Source: Pisolithus tinctorius (lineage: Eukaryota; Basidiomycota; Agaricomycetes; Boletales; Pisolithaceae). From it: a stretch of 64,000 nucleotides of DNA. The translations under genes and the position numbers were made by a program. The first letter of the stretch is position 1; every line of letters starts with the position of its first letter. The notes under the pieces are model-generated. The model was not told where the DNA came from and ran no database searches. It was given only the letters and a program-made list of their open reading frames with translations. The stretch lies in the NCBI GenBank assembly GCA_024663395.1, contig JANFAH010000015.1, positions 930,001 through 994,000 on the forward strand. Reading direction: 5' to 3'. Shown here piece after piece: positions 52,187 to 64,000 of this stretch.

Positions 52187-52640
52187 GATGTTGGGGGAAA
52201 GTGGCTCAGTCGGGTACCACATGGTGCACCTGGTTTTGTCATATACCAACACAACAAAGCATACTTTCTATGAATACATTGGGTAGGGTGAACCCGATCG
52301 ATTGGGTCATAACGTGTGCAGTAGGCAAGAAAGAACGATTTGGTTCGCAGGTATCCTGTAGGTCTCTGCCCACAACAATAACAATGCACCAGTCCAACCC
52401 AGGTTCTAAGACAAAGGCTTGCAGTCACATAATATGCACCTCGTTTGCAATATTCCTGACACTGTTCAGCCTTGAAAGTGCCAGCAAGCAAAAATCTCGA
52501 TTCCTTCTGTTCCAGCGATATAAAGAGCCACCTGGCAGTGTACCCTCACACAGAATATCCCCCCACCGCCCATCCATTCTTTCATCCATCACCTAGTATT
52601 TATTCTACATCTACCTGCTAGCTTTCCGGAAAAGCTATGT
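52187..52640. other. Divergent intergenic region
   Basis: Lies between the minus-strand WD40 gene and the plus-strand genes to the right. No distinct promoter element or RNA gene is seen. Confidence 0.35.
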
Positions 52641-53010
52641 TTGAGCCATGCAAACTGCTTACTTTTTGACTCCAGACTACTCCTTGACCTGGTGTTTGCC
52701 TGGAGCACGATGTATGATTCCCATGTACTGGCTCACGAAGTGACCCTCATAGCTACCTTCAGGACATACCGATCATGTGTCAAGCATTTCCCATTCATCA
52801 GGAGCAATCGAAGCTGCATCTTTCACAACCTGCCATGGCGAAGTAAGTTGCTGTCTGCATGGGTTCTGGAGTTCCTATATAATTTTTTCCCTCTCAGTTA
52901 CTGCATTCCTGCCGCTTCCAGGTGTCTGCGTCAGGCTGTACTGCCAAGGTGCCTGATCACCAATAGTTTCCTCTGTTCTCGAGGCTGCAAGTAAGTTGCT
53001 TCCACTTGAG
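52641..53010 (+). CDS. Unrecognised plus-strand coding stretch
   Basis: An open stretch rich in Leu, Phe and Ser, with possible introns (GTAAGT at about 52841 and at about 52990). The protein begins MSHANCLLFDSRLLLDLVFA. No family is recognised and the exon model is uncertain; it may be the 5' part of the gene continuing at 53.0-53.9 kb. Confidence 0.25.
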
Positions 53011-53019
53011 GCAATATGT

Positions 53020-53883
53020 ACTGATTTCAGATATAACTAGCACACTGCATGAAGCGAGACAGGATGAGCCAGCAAAGCTCATCACGCCCTCCAGGATGTC
53101 CCAACCCAGTGCACCACAAGATGGTGGTAGAGATTCCCTGCAGGCAGGGAACTCACCAACAGAAAGGGAGTTTGACTCGCCTTTATCCTTGTGAGGTGCA
53201 GCATGAGAATCTTCCATTCCAGTTCTGGGGGCCTGTGGCCCTGCTCTGCCCTCGATTGTAATTACACCACCAGCTGAGACTCCACAACCTGAACAAGCAG
53301 ATCTGGCTGCCCAAAATGTTACTGCCAGCCCAGTCCCAGTCTCAGCTGCCATTTTGTCTACTGCCCTGCAAGTTGCCCCAGCTGCGATACCTGAATCTCC
53401 ATGTTCAACTGCCCTACCTACATCATCACCTGTCCTTCCTACACAATCGACCACTGATCCCTCTACTTCCTTACCGGGGAAGTGGCTTTGTCCTCTTCGT
53501 CCACCACCACTCCCACTTAACCTGGAAAGTTTGATTTTGCCACTGAAATGGGAGAAGAGGGCTATCAGAAGTCAGAAGGAGTGTGTCCATTGGTTCAAAT
53601 CAAATGGAGATGACAGCCTCCATTCACCCCCTGATAGCCGCAGTGCATATGATTCACCCCTGCAGATTGCAGACTTATATATTCACCAAAACAACCACGA
53701 GAGTGTCCAACAAATCTGGATGTGGACAGGTCATCGATGGGACGCTGTCAAGCCAGACTGTACCCACCCAATCATGTCCGAGTATCACTTGAAGATTCTT
53801 GATAAAGGGGAACCTTCATGGGTGATGAGGAAGATGATGGTTTCTGATCATGGAAGGGCAAAGCAGAAATTAGAAAAGTAACC
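53020..53883 (+). CDS. Proline-rich protein with a conserved C-terminal block, unknown
   Basis: The main open frame (53354-53881, possibly starting earlier) is Pro/Ser/Thr-rich and then has a more ordered region: LPLKWEKRAIRSQKECVHWF, DSPLQIADLYIHQ, and QQIWMWTGHRWDAVKPD, ending GRAKQKLEK. The upstream part near 53006-53350 is open in shifting frames, so there may be an intron or a frameshift. Trp-rich blocks suggest a folded domain. I know no function. Confidence 0.4.
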
Positions 53884-54720
53884 TTGCATTCCTGTTGTCT
53901 GTGACACTATGCAACATTATACATAGTACTTACACGCATGCTCTTTTGGAATACATGGATGAAATTGAATTCAAATTCAGCCATATACACCAATTTCGAC
54001 CCAAATATGGTTAGTGTTTTCTTGAGGCTACTTGTTCAGCCGTGTCCCACAAATTCCAGAACACCTTTATTGGCTGCCTTAAGGCAACTAGAATAAGGTG
54101 TTTTGCATGGCAGGCACCTTGTTTACTGCGCTCATGCTCGTGCTCAATATGCTGCAGAGATGTGGAGTACAGCACTGAGGCCCAAAACATGATATTTGTG
54201 GCTGACCAAAAAAAACATGTATGAATTTCAGGGTGGAGTGACCTCGTAAACAAGGTGATTACTATTTACATATTAATGATGGAGAAGAGGGGGAGATGTG
54301 CCTAGACTGCTAGACACAATTGGGCCGTGATCAGCACATGTTTTCAGGGAAAATGTGATTGGATGATGGGAAAAATATGAGATTACTATGCAAATCCAGT
54401 AAATTTACCATGAAAGGAAGAACGTAGAAATTTAAGTAAGTGCCCCATGATGTGAAAAAGCACACGGGAAGGTCCAGCGATTGCCATTATTGGACATTTT
54501 TGGGGTCATAAGTTGTTGTTTGTTGTTTGGCCACCCCCATGCCACCCCTTTTCTTCTTGGTTGGACATGAGCTGGAGCTATAGCGTTACATACACAAGTC
54601 AGCAGTCGCAGTTAATTCAGCAGCCAGACAGACTCTATACTGATGATTAGGACATTTGTCTACAGACAACCTGGTGGTCTGATAAATTATACTTTTCAGA
54701 CAGCCTGTGCAATATATGCT
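53884..54720. other. Intergenic region, no gene supported
   Basis: Only short open stretches without coding character. No repeat or RNA gene is seen. Confidence 0.4.
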
Positions 54721-54721
54721 G

Positions 54722-57700
54722 TTAAGTCAATGGTAAGACAGAAATGGCAATATATGCTGACTTTAGGTATTCGGCAGGTATCTCGAGTGAAATGGGTTGT
54801 TTCATCACCTTGAGTTGCCCCTTCATGAAGTCATTTTGTGCCTGATACCAGTTATGGGAATAGAAATCACTGGGAAGTTCCTTAACAGCCAGTCTCGCAC
54901 TCTCTTTCAAACTAGATGTCCTGAAGTGGGACCAGGCACCGGTTGTGGCTTGCCACTCACCTGCATATTGAAGACAGAGGTGCAGAGCATCCAACATTCA
55001 TAGCCACGCAGTGATGTGTCAGGAGTGCCAGTCTTTGTCAAGGATGAAGTACATTGCCTCTCCACTATGGCCCTCATGGTCTGACTCATTGGAACTCATG
55101 CCATCAAGGCTGAGTGATTGCACTACATGGACAGCTTGATCTTTGATTTCGGCATACTGGTAGGCAATGTCGAGATGGCGCTTGTACAACTAATATGCAT
55201 TAGCAATGTGGAAATCATGCAACGGAAAGGCATACCTCCTGTTTCCTCTGGCGTTGCTGATGTAGAACTTTGCGGTCCTTATGAGTAGCCTTGTCCTGCT
55301 GTGAACATTTGTACTGTGCCTTCATTCCAGCAACACGGGTTAGCCATGCTTCCACTACATATTCTAACATATAATTCTCCCCCTTGTAACGTTTTAAATA
55401 CTCCATGGCAAACACTTGTGCAGCAGATTTATTCTACTCAGAGCACGCATAGCCCTGGAGGTCAACCAAGAAGTTGTCCAATGTACAACACGGACCATTT
55501 CTGAAATCCCAGGCAGTGACCTCTTCTTCACTGATAGACTGTGGCAATTCTTCTGAGCTCTCCAGGCCCAGCAGTTTCTGTCTGAGCTCTCGAATTGATT
55601 TCTGTACAACAATCATGAATAGACAAGCTATGTCTAGTTACTGCACCTTACCTTAAATGCATTGTATTCAGATGGTTGCAGCCATGGAAGTTGTTTGACC
55701 TTTTTCTGACAATGTCTAGCCAATGGTAATGAATTTTCAGGCACAGCTGTAGAATTGGGAGTCGATGATTGAATTAATCCATTTGAAAATGCCTTCGCTA
55801 TTGCATCAGCAACAGCAGACTCAACGATCTGCGCAAGCTCTTTTTGCATATTCTGCCGAATTTGGCTCTCAAGGGTCTCCTGAAGCTGTTGAAGCCCAAT
55901 TGGGTCAATACCCTTCGTTCACCAACACGTAAGACAAATTCAGCAACTGCCTGCAGCTGTACTAGGAGAGTGACTTACCTGTGCTGGGTATGAGGGAGGC
56001 TGGCTGGTTGAACCATGATCAATGGGATTGGCTCAGGGAGCGCTTTGGGGGTCCAATGGAACACGAGAAAATACATTTGTATTGAATGGGCAAGAAAAGA
56101 CCAATGGATCCACATCAACAGCCTACAAAGCTTGTCAGTGGTTAGGTACTAAGACTTGTACTGCACCAAATCGAACCTTCTTCTTTCCCTTGATGTCCAC
56201 AGCTTCAGATTGTTCTGACTCTCCCTAAGCATCATTTAAGTCTAAGCTGATGGCAGGTTTTCTACCTGGTACAGACCTTCTTTCCTTTAACAACACTCGG
56301 CTCTCCGACTTGACAGTCTTCTAAGTAACTCTGAGGGTCGTCCATTATCTGTGAAGAAGACCACAAGTCAGTACAAGAACGCACTTATACTATGCCAGTT
56401 ACTTTCCTCATCATCAGACCCTTGTTCTTCTGAGGCCTGGGTGTAAAAGAGATCCTCAAACTCCTCACTGCTTTCTTCTTCTTGGTTGATATCTTCCCCA
56501 GGACCCTCTGTGTCGTACATAGACTTGTTGGTGCTGGAGCTATACCCGGCTTTTGGGTATGCAGCCTCTTCACCATTGTCTCCTTGCTTGGGATCTACAG
56601 TGTCACACATAGACTTGTCCCTGGAATGTCCCACATGTCTGGCCTCATCAGTGTCGGAGCTATACGCAGCCTCTTCACTGTCCTCTCCTTGCTCGGGATC
56701 TACAGCATTGCATGTAGACTTGTCCCTGGAATGTCCCACATGTCTGGCCTCGTTGGTGCCGGAGCTATACCTGGCTTCTGGGTATGCAGCCTCTGCACTG
56801 TCCTCTCCTTGCTCGGGATCTGCAGCGTTGCACATAGACTTGTCTCTGGAATGTCCTGCATCTCCCATCTGACTGGTCTCTTCACTAGCATACCTGTCTT
56901 GCTGAAGGCCGTCAGTGAAATTGGCTTTGCCAGTACATGTGGACTTCTCTTGTTCCATGTCCCTTCTGCGTTTTCTTGCCTGCAGCTTCTCCTGGTACTC
57001 TTTGGGGGTGCCTCCTTGTTCTTGGTTGACTTTTTCTGTGACAATGATATGGCTGTCATCATCCTTGTCCTCCCTTCTCTGCTTCCTTGCCAAAATCTGG
57101 AAACCAACAGTTAAATCACTTAAAAAGTAGAGTTTGAAACAGACCTTGTCGTGTTGACCACACTGCCCAGCATGAGCTACTGCTGAGTTAGTTGGTAACT
57201 ACTTGCGAAATGAGATTTAAGGACCTGGAAACAGAGATCAATGCATGTCAACACCAGAAACTGGTACATCGCCCATCAGCCTCTTCAAAATCCCTCCAAA
57301 GAAACCTGCAGGCCAAGGCAGTGGTTGCCTCATCACAGATGTCCATTCAGGTATAGCACCAGGACTAGGCATGCTGCCATCTGGAATGGTAGCGTCGACA
57401 GGCACTTCCTCGTACGTGGTCTGCTGGATATGAGTTGAGTCCACTTCCATACTGGCAGGAACATCGTTCCCAGCTATTGGCTTAAACACAGTGGGCAATC
57501 ATGATAGACCAGCATTTACACCTGAAAACATACCTCCTCATGACAGCTCTGAGGCCTTGGATGGGACACTTGCTTGTGATTCTGCTTGTAATGTGCATAT
57601 TGTGCAGTTTGTTTGCGCACTATAGCTGCTAGCCGTATGTCAGTCCCACCACCGGAAGTATGAACAGTATCAATGATACCTCGGGAGAGAGCATCTTCTG

Positions 57701-57746
57701 CGACCTTCTTGTACGGATGGAATGGCTTGCAAAATGGAGTTCCCAT
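54722..57746 (-). CDS. Long multi-exon minus-strand gene(s), unknown function
   Basis: The ATG at 57746 begins MGTPFCKPFHPYKKVAEDAL, with RLAAIVRKQTAQYAHYKQ, then a GTATGT donor. The next exon (about 57238-57485) has PSPGAIPEWTSVMRQPLPWP and GFFGGILKRLM. Further coding stretches are 56368-57093 (Lys/Arg-rich then acidic tandem repeats), 55634-55849, 55434-55612, 55215-55415 and 54722-54997 (ending ...SAYIAISVLPLT). The first two exons are well supported. Whether the rest forms one gene or two is not certain. The C-terminal parts look helical, with a Gln/Arg/Lys-rich coiled coil (HKDRKVLHQQRQRKQE). Family unknown; similar starts occur in repeated mushroom gene families. Confidence 0.4.
56500..56890 (-). 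repeat. Acidic protein-coding tandem repeat, about 37 codons
   Basis: Three to four copies of a unit containing ARHVGHSRDKSMCN, DPEQGEDSEEAAYP and a YSSGTN-like linker. Copies differ by in-frame deletions, so the repeat has kept the reading frame. Confidence 0.75.
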
Positions 57747-59300
57747 AGGGCATCAATTAGACTGTGGCATCGAATGCTTTATTCCTGAAACCCGGAGAGG
57801 TGAGAAGCCTTATAAGCAACGGTCAAGACAAAGGACGAATGAACAAAGATAGGCATTATGTGCCATTTGGCAACATATCGACGCCTCGAGGCTTAAGGAC
57901 AGACTCCATCCTAGTTGCACCCCATTTTCACATGGCCTTACTGCCACGGCAGGATATGTCAACAGTCACTGTTGTGTACAAATTTGAGTTCATGACCCCT
58001 TTCAAATGATGAATGAAATCCGTGGATACGAAGGCACCATGCATACTGTGCAATAGGCACAATGAGATATAGAAGATGTCAAGATGGACCGGTCATCCCA
58101 AACCACCATTCTGTGCATCAGCAGTGGGCGTACAGCGAGCAGGAATGGTGAAAGCCTAGGGACAGGTTACAAGTGGGAGATATGAAACCATTCAGCTTGG
58201 CCAGTCACGTCTTTGCAGCAATCCTTGACTATTGAACCACCTACCAGCCATTACTGCAAGTTGGAAAGACTGCATTAGTGGATCCAGACGACTGATGTCA
58301 AGACTCGCTGCTACCAAGACCAGCTGTTGGCCACGCGCCCAAGTTCAGCCACTCTCATTTGAAGATTCTGACTGCGAAGGGTCAATCGATAACCGGTACA
58401 GAGTGTTTATTTTTTGGTGTAAAACCAAAAACCTGCAGGGATCCCAGAGTAACATAGATGGTAAACACTAGGAATGTGATCTGTTTTTCAGCAGCACTAG
58501 AATGCAGCAAATATAGGTGTTACCTTATAATTACCTGGCAGAGCATCGAGTTGAACCCACCTGCATGCATATCCACACATGCCATCTTGGATTCTGATGA
58601 ACATGTCAGACTGAGTGGATGAGGTGGGTGTCACATGACACATGGTCCCATGGGCTGGGGCCAGTGCTGGCCACTGCAGCTTCGATGCATGAGTCATGAT
58701 TGAGACTATGCAACCCAATGGCCCTCATGCAAGAGAAACTGTACTACAAGTACAGAGAGATCAATGGTGAGGGATAACAATGAGAGAACTCAGGGCAGGA
58801 TTCCACAGCACTGTGACTCACTAAACATAGGTCTCAGTCATGTTCCTCGCTCCCTCATTCAGCTTCACATTCTTCTTCACTGACACACATACCCATTGCC
58901 AGTCATTCATGCTCACCCTCTCATTCCAGTGCCCTCAATGAAGGTTTGAGCTTGCATGATGATGAAGATCTTGTCACTTGAACCAGAGCTGTTACGAGCA
59001 ATTAGTGACTTCGGCTTCGAGCATCCCTCTGAAGGTAAGTTCTCCATCCAAGTCGACACCATTTCCATCATGTGAGAACTGATTCAAATTCAAGTGCAGT
59101 TAAACAAGAACAATGTATCCCTCAGGTGGGTTTGGCAATGGATGTCCTCTGCCAAGCAAAGTCAGGTCATGGCAAGACTTCAGTCTTCATGCTTGCGATG
59201 CTGCAGTAGTTGGAGCCTGTTGACAGAGAAGTATCTGTCATCATCCTCTGCCATACCAGGCAGTTTGCGAAGTGTGCGCCAGACATCCACATCCATACTT
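57747..59300. other. Region with no supported gene
   Basis: Short open stretches (57764-58009 plus, 58497-58718 minus) have no recognised domain and no clear splice signals. No repeats or RNA genes are seen. Confidence 0.35.
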
Positions 59301-59301
59301 T

Positions 59302-59775
59302 CTATGGAGGGATGCTCATCCAGAACTGCTTTGTGACAAGAATTGATGCCCCCTCATCATTGTGGCCACTCCATATCGGTTGAACGCTCTCGTCAGGGAC
59401 AAAGTTCTGGACACAAGGAATGTGAAGCACTCCACACTGGACAAGTGTGACAAAATGCTTGAACAACTCAGTCAGTCCCAAGCTACTTCCAATGTCTTTG
59501 CTCACCTCCACACAATCTAACTGCCCTTGCACCTTCTCCGCCCTGCAGACTTGCACCGAGATGTCCAAGAGATATTCCAAGCAACCCCTCACCATAAGCA
59601 AGTTATGATGTTCAGTGCTGCACTGTCGAAGAAGATCCAAGTTACTTGCAAGAAATTCATCACGAATGCAAGTTTTCTTTCGTGTTGATCTTGCATTGTT
59701 GATCTTACAGCTGTTTTGACAACTTCTGTCGATGATGAGACCAAGTTGACTTTGAGCAGCTTGCAACAACATCAC
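59302..59775 (-). CDS. Unrecognised minus-strand coding stretch, 157 codons
   Basis: An open frame with balanced amino-acid composition ([55 protein letters not shown]) typical of a folded helical protein. No family is recognised. It may be one exon of a larger gene. Confidence 0.35.
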   Translation of the reverse strand: MMLLQAAQSQLGLIIDRSCQNSCKINNARSTRKKTCIRDEFLASNLDLLRQCSTEHHNLLMVRGCLEYLLDISVQVCRAEKVQGQLDCVEVSKDIGSSLGLTELFKHFVTLVQCGVLHIPCVQNFVPDESVQPIWSGHNDEGASILVTKQFWMSIPP

Positions 59776-60520
59776 GTCATGCTGGAGGAGAATGGCAAGA
59801 ACAGGAAGACTGTTGGGTATGCTTGAATTTAACCAGGCAGTTATTTATTGGCTTGGTCGAGTTGTTTATTCTCACATGGGATGGAGGTCATGATCTTCGT
59901 TAAGTTGGACAAGTTGCTGGTGTTGTACAACTTCCTCTCCATCAGTACTGATTCTGGCCTCACACAGGAAGGATGGTAGAAATCAGACAATTGCCAGCAA
60001 ATATTTCCTCTTATCGTATTGAAGTATCAAGCATCATGTGGCTTTCAAAGCCTTTGAAAAGTGGATACTTGTTGCCACAGATATCTTCGGTTGTGGCACT
60101 ACTAGTGCTCATCTGAACGTCAAAATGTGGTGTCTGTACCTACTCAAGATATCACTGGGGATCAAAAGTATGGTATGACTATTTCACTGCTCTGTTATTT
60201 TGTCATTAAGTGATCGACCGCTGCAGGTCGTTCAAGTCTGACATGGAGTGCTACACCCGTGATCACTTCCTGTCTATGAGGGCATCAGGCAGCGATCCTT
60301 GCATTCCAGAATGACCCCACCCTGCTCCCCATGGTAGAAGACGCCCTCTTGCACATTTGCAAAAGTGAGACTGGTTGATCTGGACACTGGTCTTGACAAC
60401 TACAACTGGGAACAGTGCGGATGAACGGACGTCTGTCGGTGTGAGTGCAGCTGGCCAGGTCGTCTTCTCTGAGTGAGGAGCATGTTCCAAGGTCTGGATG
60501 CTGAAGCTCCCTCATGACCT
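59776..60520. other. Region with no supported gene
   Basis: Nothing recognisable on either strand. Confidence 0.35.
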
Positions 60521-60524
60521 GAAC

Positions 60525-60629
60525 TAGTAGAATCCCCTGTTCAGCTGACTCAAGTCCATGCAGATGGTGCATGCAAGTAGTAGAATCCCCTGTTCAACCG
60601 ACTCAAGTCCATGCAGATGGCGCAGACAA
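60525..60629. repeat. Tandem duplication, 53-bp period
   Basis: TAGTAGAATCCCCTGTTC... is repeated from 60525 and from 60578 with few mismatches. It is not clearly coding. Confidence 0.75.
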
Positions 60630-61085
60630 GGAAAGTCCGACTCGACGAGGTGGCTTCTGCATTTACAGAGTTAGACATGTTCTCTCCAGATTCCCCTTCA
60701 GAACCTGTCCAACCTCCTGACCATGAATTGCAATAAGTCTCCATCCTAAACCATATACTTACCCCGACGATCTGCATTCTGGCATGGTCCCCTGTCCCCC
60801 CCTCCTTCTCAGCCCAATTTAACTGTAAGTACCATCACTTAGCATAAATATTTCTTCACCACTCATGAGCTTGACATCTCCCTTCTGCAATGTGCTGCAG
60901 ACAATTTGTACCCATAATAACTCACACCTGTGGGGATCTAGGTCTGAATGTATATATCTCCTTGAAACATACTTTCTATTTTCTATGTTATTTCTGCATG
61001 TTTTTGCTAAACACATTTATTATATCTAGTTTGATTTTTTCTAAGAGAGAAAGTCTGAATATTTCACATGTTATTCTAATTTCAG

Positions 61086-62072
61086 ATAAGGGAACAACTT
61101 TGTCAGCATGAGTTTGAGTTCCAGTGACTACAATGGTCATATGGGACCTCTTCCAGTAGTGAGCAAATTTTTATTTCTGGCTGCTATTTTCAATAACATC
61201 ATGTAGAAAACCATTTACAGTCACATGTGGAGTCATCCATAAAACAACAGGAGCCTACCATCCTGAAACTTGTCACCACATACAATAATCTCTGTGGTGA
61301 ACTGCAGAGTATGATATGACTGTGTAAGGCACCACCTGGTGCCATCCCTCCCAATCCCATACCTTCTAAAGGTATCTTTCAGCTGGATGTTGATAGTGAT
61401 ATTTGGCAGGATGGTCTTGAGGAGCTTAGTGCTAGCACCCCACATTGGCTTGCTGATGAGAGTGTGTGCAAGGGAATCAGGCTGATGTTGGAAGTTGATC
61501 GCTGTAATGAAGAAGAAAGAAGGTTGTCAAGAGAGCGGTCTATCATGCAGGAATGGTTTTCCATGGAGTGGCTGAGTGTAAAGTCTGCTCTGGAAAATGT
61601 GGCAGGTGAGTGCAAATACCATGTTCATGTCCCATCTCATAGGGAGTTAGATGAATATTACAAGTATCAACTGCATGCCTACAGGGATTCCATTGTTGCA
61701 GTATATGTCAAATGGGAGGCCAAGGTTTGACATATGCCATATGCATGGGCTGCATCTAGGCCATGGGGACCTACAGCAGAAGACATCAGGGATTGCCTTG
61801 CTGCCACACATAATCCTGGTGGAACCCATGCTTCAGAGGATCTAACAGCACCAGTATTAGAAGAGAATGACTCTGATGAAGGGGATGTAATGTCAGAAGG
61901 AGATGATGAGCTGTTGATGGCCATTGAAGAGATGGAACTGGAAGAGGAATGTCCCACTGAGCAAGCAAATGAAGGGGAATTTACAGAGGATGAGGATTGG
62001 TTGGAGGACATTGGAACTGGTTATTTGCCATCATCACCATTGCAGGTGCCATCAAAAAGGCATAGATACTAG
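61086..62072 (+). pseudogene. KDZ transposase, C-terminal fragment (second copy)
   Basis: After an acceptor at about 61085 the sequence follows the last exons of the KDZ gene at 30-34 kb: IREQLCQHEFEF, SSIKQQEPTILKLVTTYNNLC, FQLDVDSDIWQDGLEEL, LEVDRCNEEERRLSRERS, then HMPYAWAASRPWGPTAEDIR and an acidic tail ending PSKRHRY. The last 609 codable bases are one frame broken by a TGA at 61728-61730 where the family has arginine; a further TGA lies near 61317. The catalytic core is absent, so only the 3' end of the element remains. Confidence 0.7.
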
Positions 62073-62244
62073 AGGCATACCTAAGCTTCATCAATAAATA
62101 GTTTGTGCCCAGAGAAAAGATATGTATGAGTGATCTACATTCAATGTTACCCTAAGGCACTCTGTTTTATGGTGACCTGCAATGCCTTTGGCCTCCTGCT
62201 GGGTCAAGCATTATGATTGATTGAACTAACAAGAGAATGCACAT

Positions 62245-63135
62245 AGTGCATTGGAAAATCCTCAGCATTGCTGGGAAAATCCCCAGAGTGGGTGGGAGAA
62301 TCCCCAGCATTGCCTGGAGAATCCCCAGGACAGAACTTGGAGAATCCCCAGTATAGCTTGGAGAATCCTCAGATTGGGTTGGAGAATGCCCAGAGCAGGT
62401 TGGAGAATCCCCAGTATACCTGGGAGAATGCCCAGAGCAGGTTGGAGAATCCCCAAGACAGAACTTGGAGAATGCCCAGAGCAGGTTGAAGAATCCCAAG
62501 CATTGCCTGGAGAATCCCCAGCCATGCTTGGAGAATCCCCAGGTCATAGCTTGGAGAATCCCCAGAGTCAGTTGGAGAATGTCCAGCATTGCCTGGAGAA
62601 TCCCCAGAGTGGGTGGGAGAATCCCCAGCAGTGATTGGAGAATCCCCAGAGTGGGTTGGAGAATCCCCAGCATTGCCTGGAGAATCCCCAGAGTGGGTGG
62701 GAGAATCCCCAGCAGTGATTGGAGAATCCCCAGAGTGGGTTGGAGAATCCCCAGCATTGCCTGGAGAATCCCCAGAGTGGGTTGGAGAATCCCCAGCATT
62801 GCCTAGAGAATCCCCAGCAGTGCTTGGAGAATCCCCAGAGTGGGTTGCAGAATCCCCAGCAGTGCTTGGGTACTCCCAAGGACATAGCTTGGAGAATCCC
62901 CAGAGTGGGTGGGAGAATCCCCAGCATTGCCTGGAGAATCCCCAGCAGTGCTTGGAGAATCCCCAGAGTGGGTTGCAGAATCCTCAGCAGTGCTTTGGGA
63001 ATCCCCAGGACATAGCTTGGAGAATCCCCAGAGTTGGTGGGAGAATCCCCAGCATTGCTGGGAGAGCCCCTAGAGACAGGAGTTGGCTGGGAAATTCCAA
63101 GCATTGTCTGGAGGATCTGCTGCATACCCTGTGGA
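62245..63135. repeat. GGAGAATCCCCAG array behind the second KDZ fragment
   Basis: About 30 copies of GGAGAATCCCCAG in one orientation, with a 24-27 bp period and spacers such as AGTGGGTTG, CATTGCCT and CAGTGCTT that alternate in a higher-order pattern. It starts about 170 bp after the KDZ stop. The long open frames on both strands (Leu-Gly-Ile-Leu-type or Glu-Asn-Pro-Gln-type) are products of the period and are not taken as genes. Confidence 0.9.
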
Positions 63136-63484
63136 TCCCCAGAGTGGGTGGGAAAATTCCAATGACACCTGGACAATCTTTGACTTGTATGCAATGGCCA
63201 AGACTGGAGATCACTGAAGACTTGGGAAGCATGGTGAAAGTATATGTCTGCTGTGCCTGGGCAATCACCATCACCAAGTATATTCTACTCCCTCCATCAG
63301 ATGTCACCAGTCTTGCCTCAGTGGTCTATGGCCATGCTTTTTCACATATTCATATTGTATATAGTGCTCAGATCAGATTCCATGGAAATAGGTACTTGGC
63401 ATGATACACACTCCTGTCAGCAACATGGAGACTCCAAATCATTTTGATTGATCCTTCATGCTGTGATGGTGGTCTATTTGAACT
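63136..63484. other. Spacer between the two arrays
   Basis: No gene or repeat recognised. Confidence 0.4.
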
Positions 63485-63775
63485 GGAGGTTCCCTTGATC
63501 ATCTTGGAATAGGTCTGTTTGGGCTGGATGCCCTGGGAACAGGTCCATTCAGGCTGGGGAAACTCCCAGGATGCACTGGGAACAGATCTATTTAGGCTGG
63601 AGAATCCCCCAGGATGTCCAGGGAACAGGTCCATTTAGGCTGGGGAATCCCCCAGGATGCACTGGGAACAGGTCCATTTAGGCTGGGGAATCCCCCAGGA
63701 TGCACTAGGAACAGGTCCATTTAGGCTGGAGAATCCCCCAGGATACCCAGGAAATAGGTCTATTAACTCACTAGG
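63485..63775. repeat. 54-bp tandem array with a GAATCCCCCAG core
   Basis: About five copies of a unit containing GGGAACAGGTCCATTTAGGC then TGGGGAATCCCCCAGGATGC. The core CTGGGG...CCCCAG is palindromic and resembles the motif of the preceding array, so the two arrays are probably related. Confidence 0.85.
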
Positions 63776-64000
63776 GAAAGCCCCATTTGGACCCCAGGCA
63801 CTCTGTTATAGATGTAATAATCCTAGAGAAAGTCCATGTCTCACACCTTGCTCTGGAGAATCTCCAGGGCCTGGTGAATCTCCAGCAGTTGCTGGGAATA
63901 CCCAGGTGGTCAACACCTATTAGGTGGATACATCTAAAAGAATATATGAACCTAATAGGTCCCCTGGGTGGGGTGACTGAAGTGCAACTGTTGCAGAAGA

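Noticed and set aside
62167..63404. Long open frames on both strands of the GGAGAATCCCCAG array, encoding repetitive proteins of up to 271 residues
   Set aside because: The 24-27 bp period keeps many frames open on both strands at once; there is no start context, splice signal or domain, so these are treated as repeat artefacts.

Overview
This is eukaryotic nuclear DNA from a filamentous basidiomycete, most likely an Agaricomycete. The evidence is short GT-AG introns of about 40-70 bp, KDZ (Kyakuja-Dileera-Zisupton) transposase genes, a fungal Helitron, a PIF/Harbinger transposase, Ty3/Gypsy elements, a Tad/I-like LINE, and several protein families that I know only as uncharacterised mushroom families. 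No bacterial operon, rRNA or housekeeping gene is visible. The species cannot be named from the sequence. Calls rest on motif recognition and hand-checked frames and splice sites; no search was run.

Layout. 1-7.3 kb is a three-level nest: an old long LTR-like unit (family 1) is split by a TIR-bearing DNA transposon, which is itself split by a younger family-1 unit; a solo LTR of another family sits in the right half. 7.3-12.0 kb holds the Rep and helicase parts of one broken Helitron, separated by a third family-1 unit. 12-17.2 kb holds decayed coding remnants, including an F-box-like/nucleotidyltransferase-like gene. 17.4-18.6 kb is a Harbinger transposase relic. 18.8-21.4 kb is the 5' end of a Gypsy element on the minus strand (LTR, primer site, gag). 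21.4-29.6 kb holds three multi-exon genes of unknown function, with five copies of an unusual multi-hairpin module in and around them. 30.1-34.0 kb is an almost intact ten-exon KDZ transposase gene, followed at its 3' side by palindromic short-period arrays mixed with tRNA-like sequences (34-36 kb). 37-38.5 kb is a truncated family-1 unit. 38.5-44.3 kb is a Gypsy element with gag and pol, its gag split by a precise insertion. 44.3-50.9 kb is a complete LINE inserted into the 3' end of that Gypsy copy. 51-60 kb holds a WD40 pseudogene and further unknown genes. 61.1-62.1 kb is the 3' end of a second KDZ gene, again followed by short-period arrays (62.2-64 kb).

Decay and age. Most of the window is poor in CpG. 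In-frame stops in gag-pol, Helitron Rep, WD40 and the second KDZ gene are almost all TGA at sites where relatives have arginine, as expected from CGA to TGA transitions at methylated CpG. The LINE, the solo LTR at 5.9 kb and the Gypsy fragment near 20 kb keep many CpGs and look younger. The window is therefore a layered record of transposition with few functional host genes. The best candidates for something undescribed are the covarying TTGGN-loop hairpin modules (23.4-27.4 kb), the ORF-carrying family-1 units, and the palindromic arrays flanking the KDZ genes.
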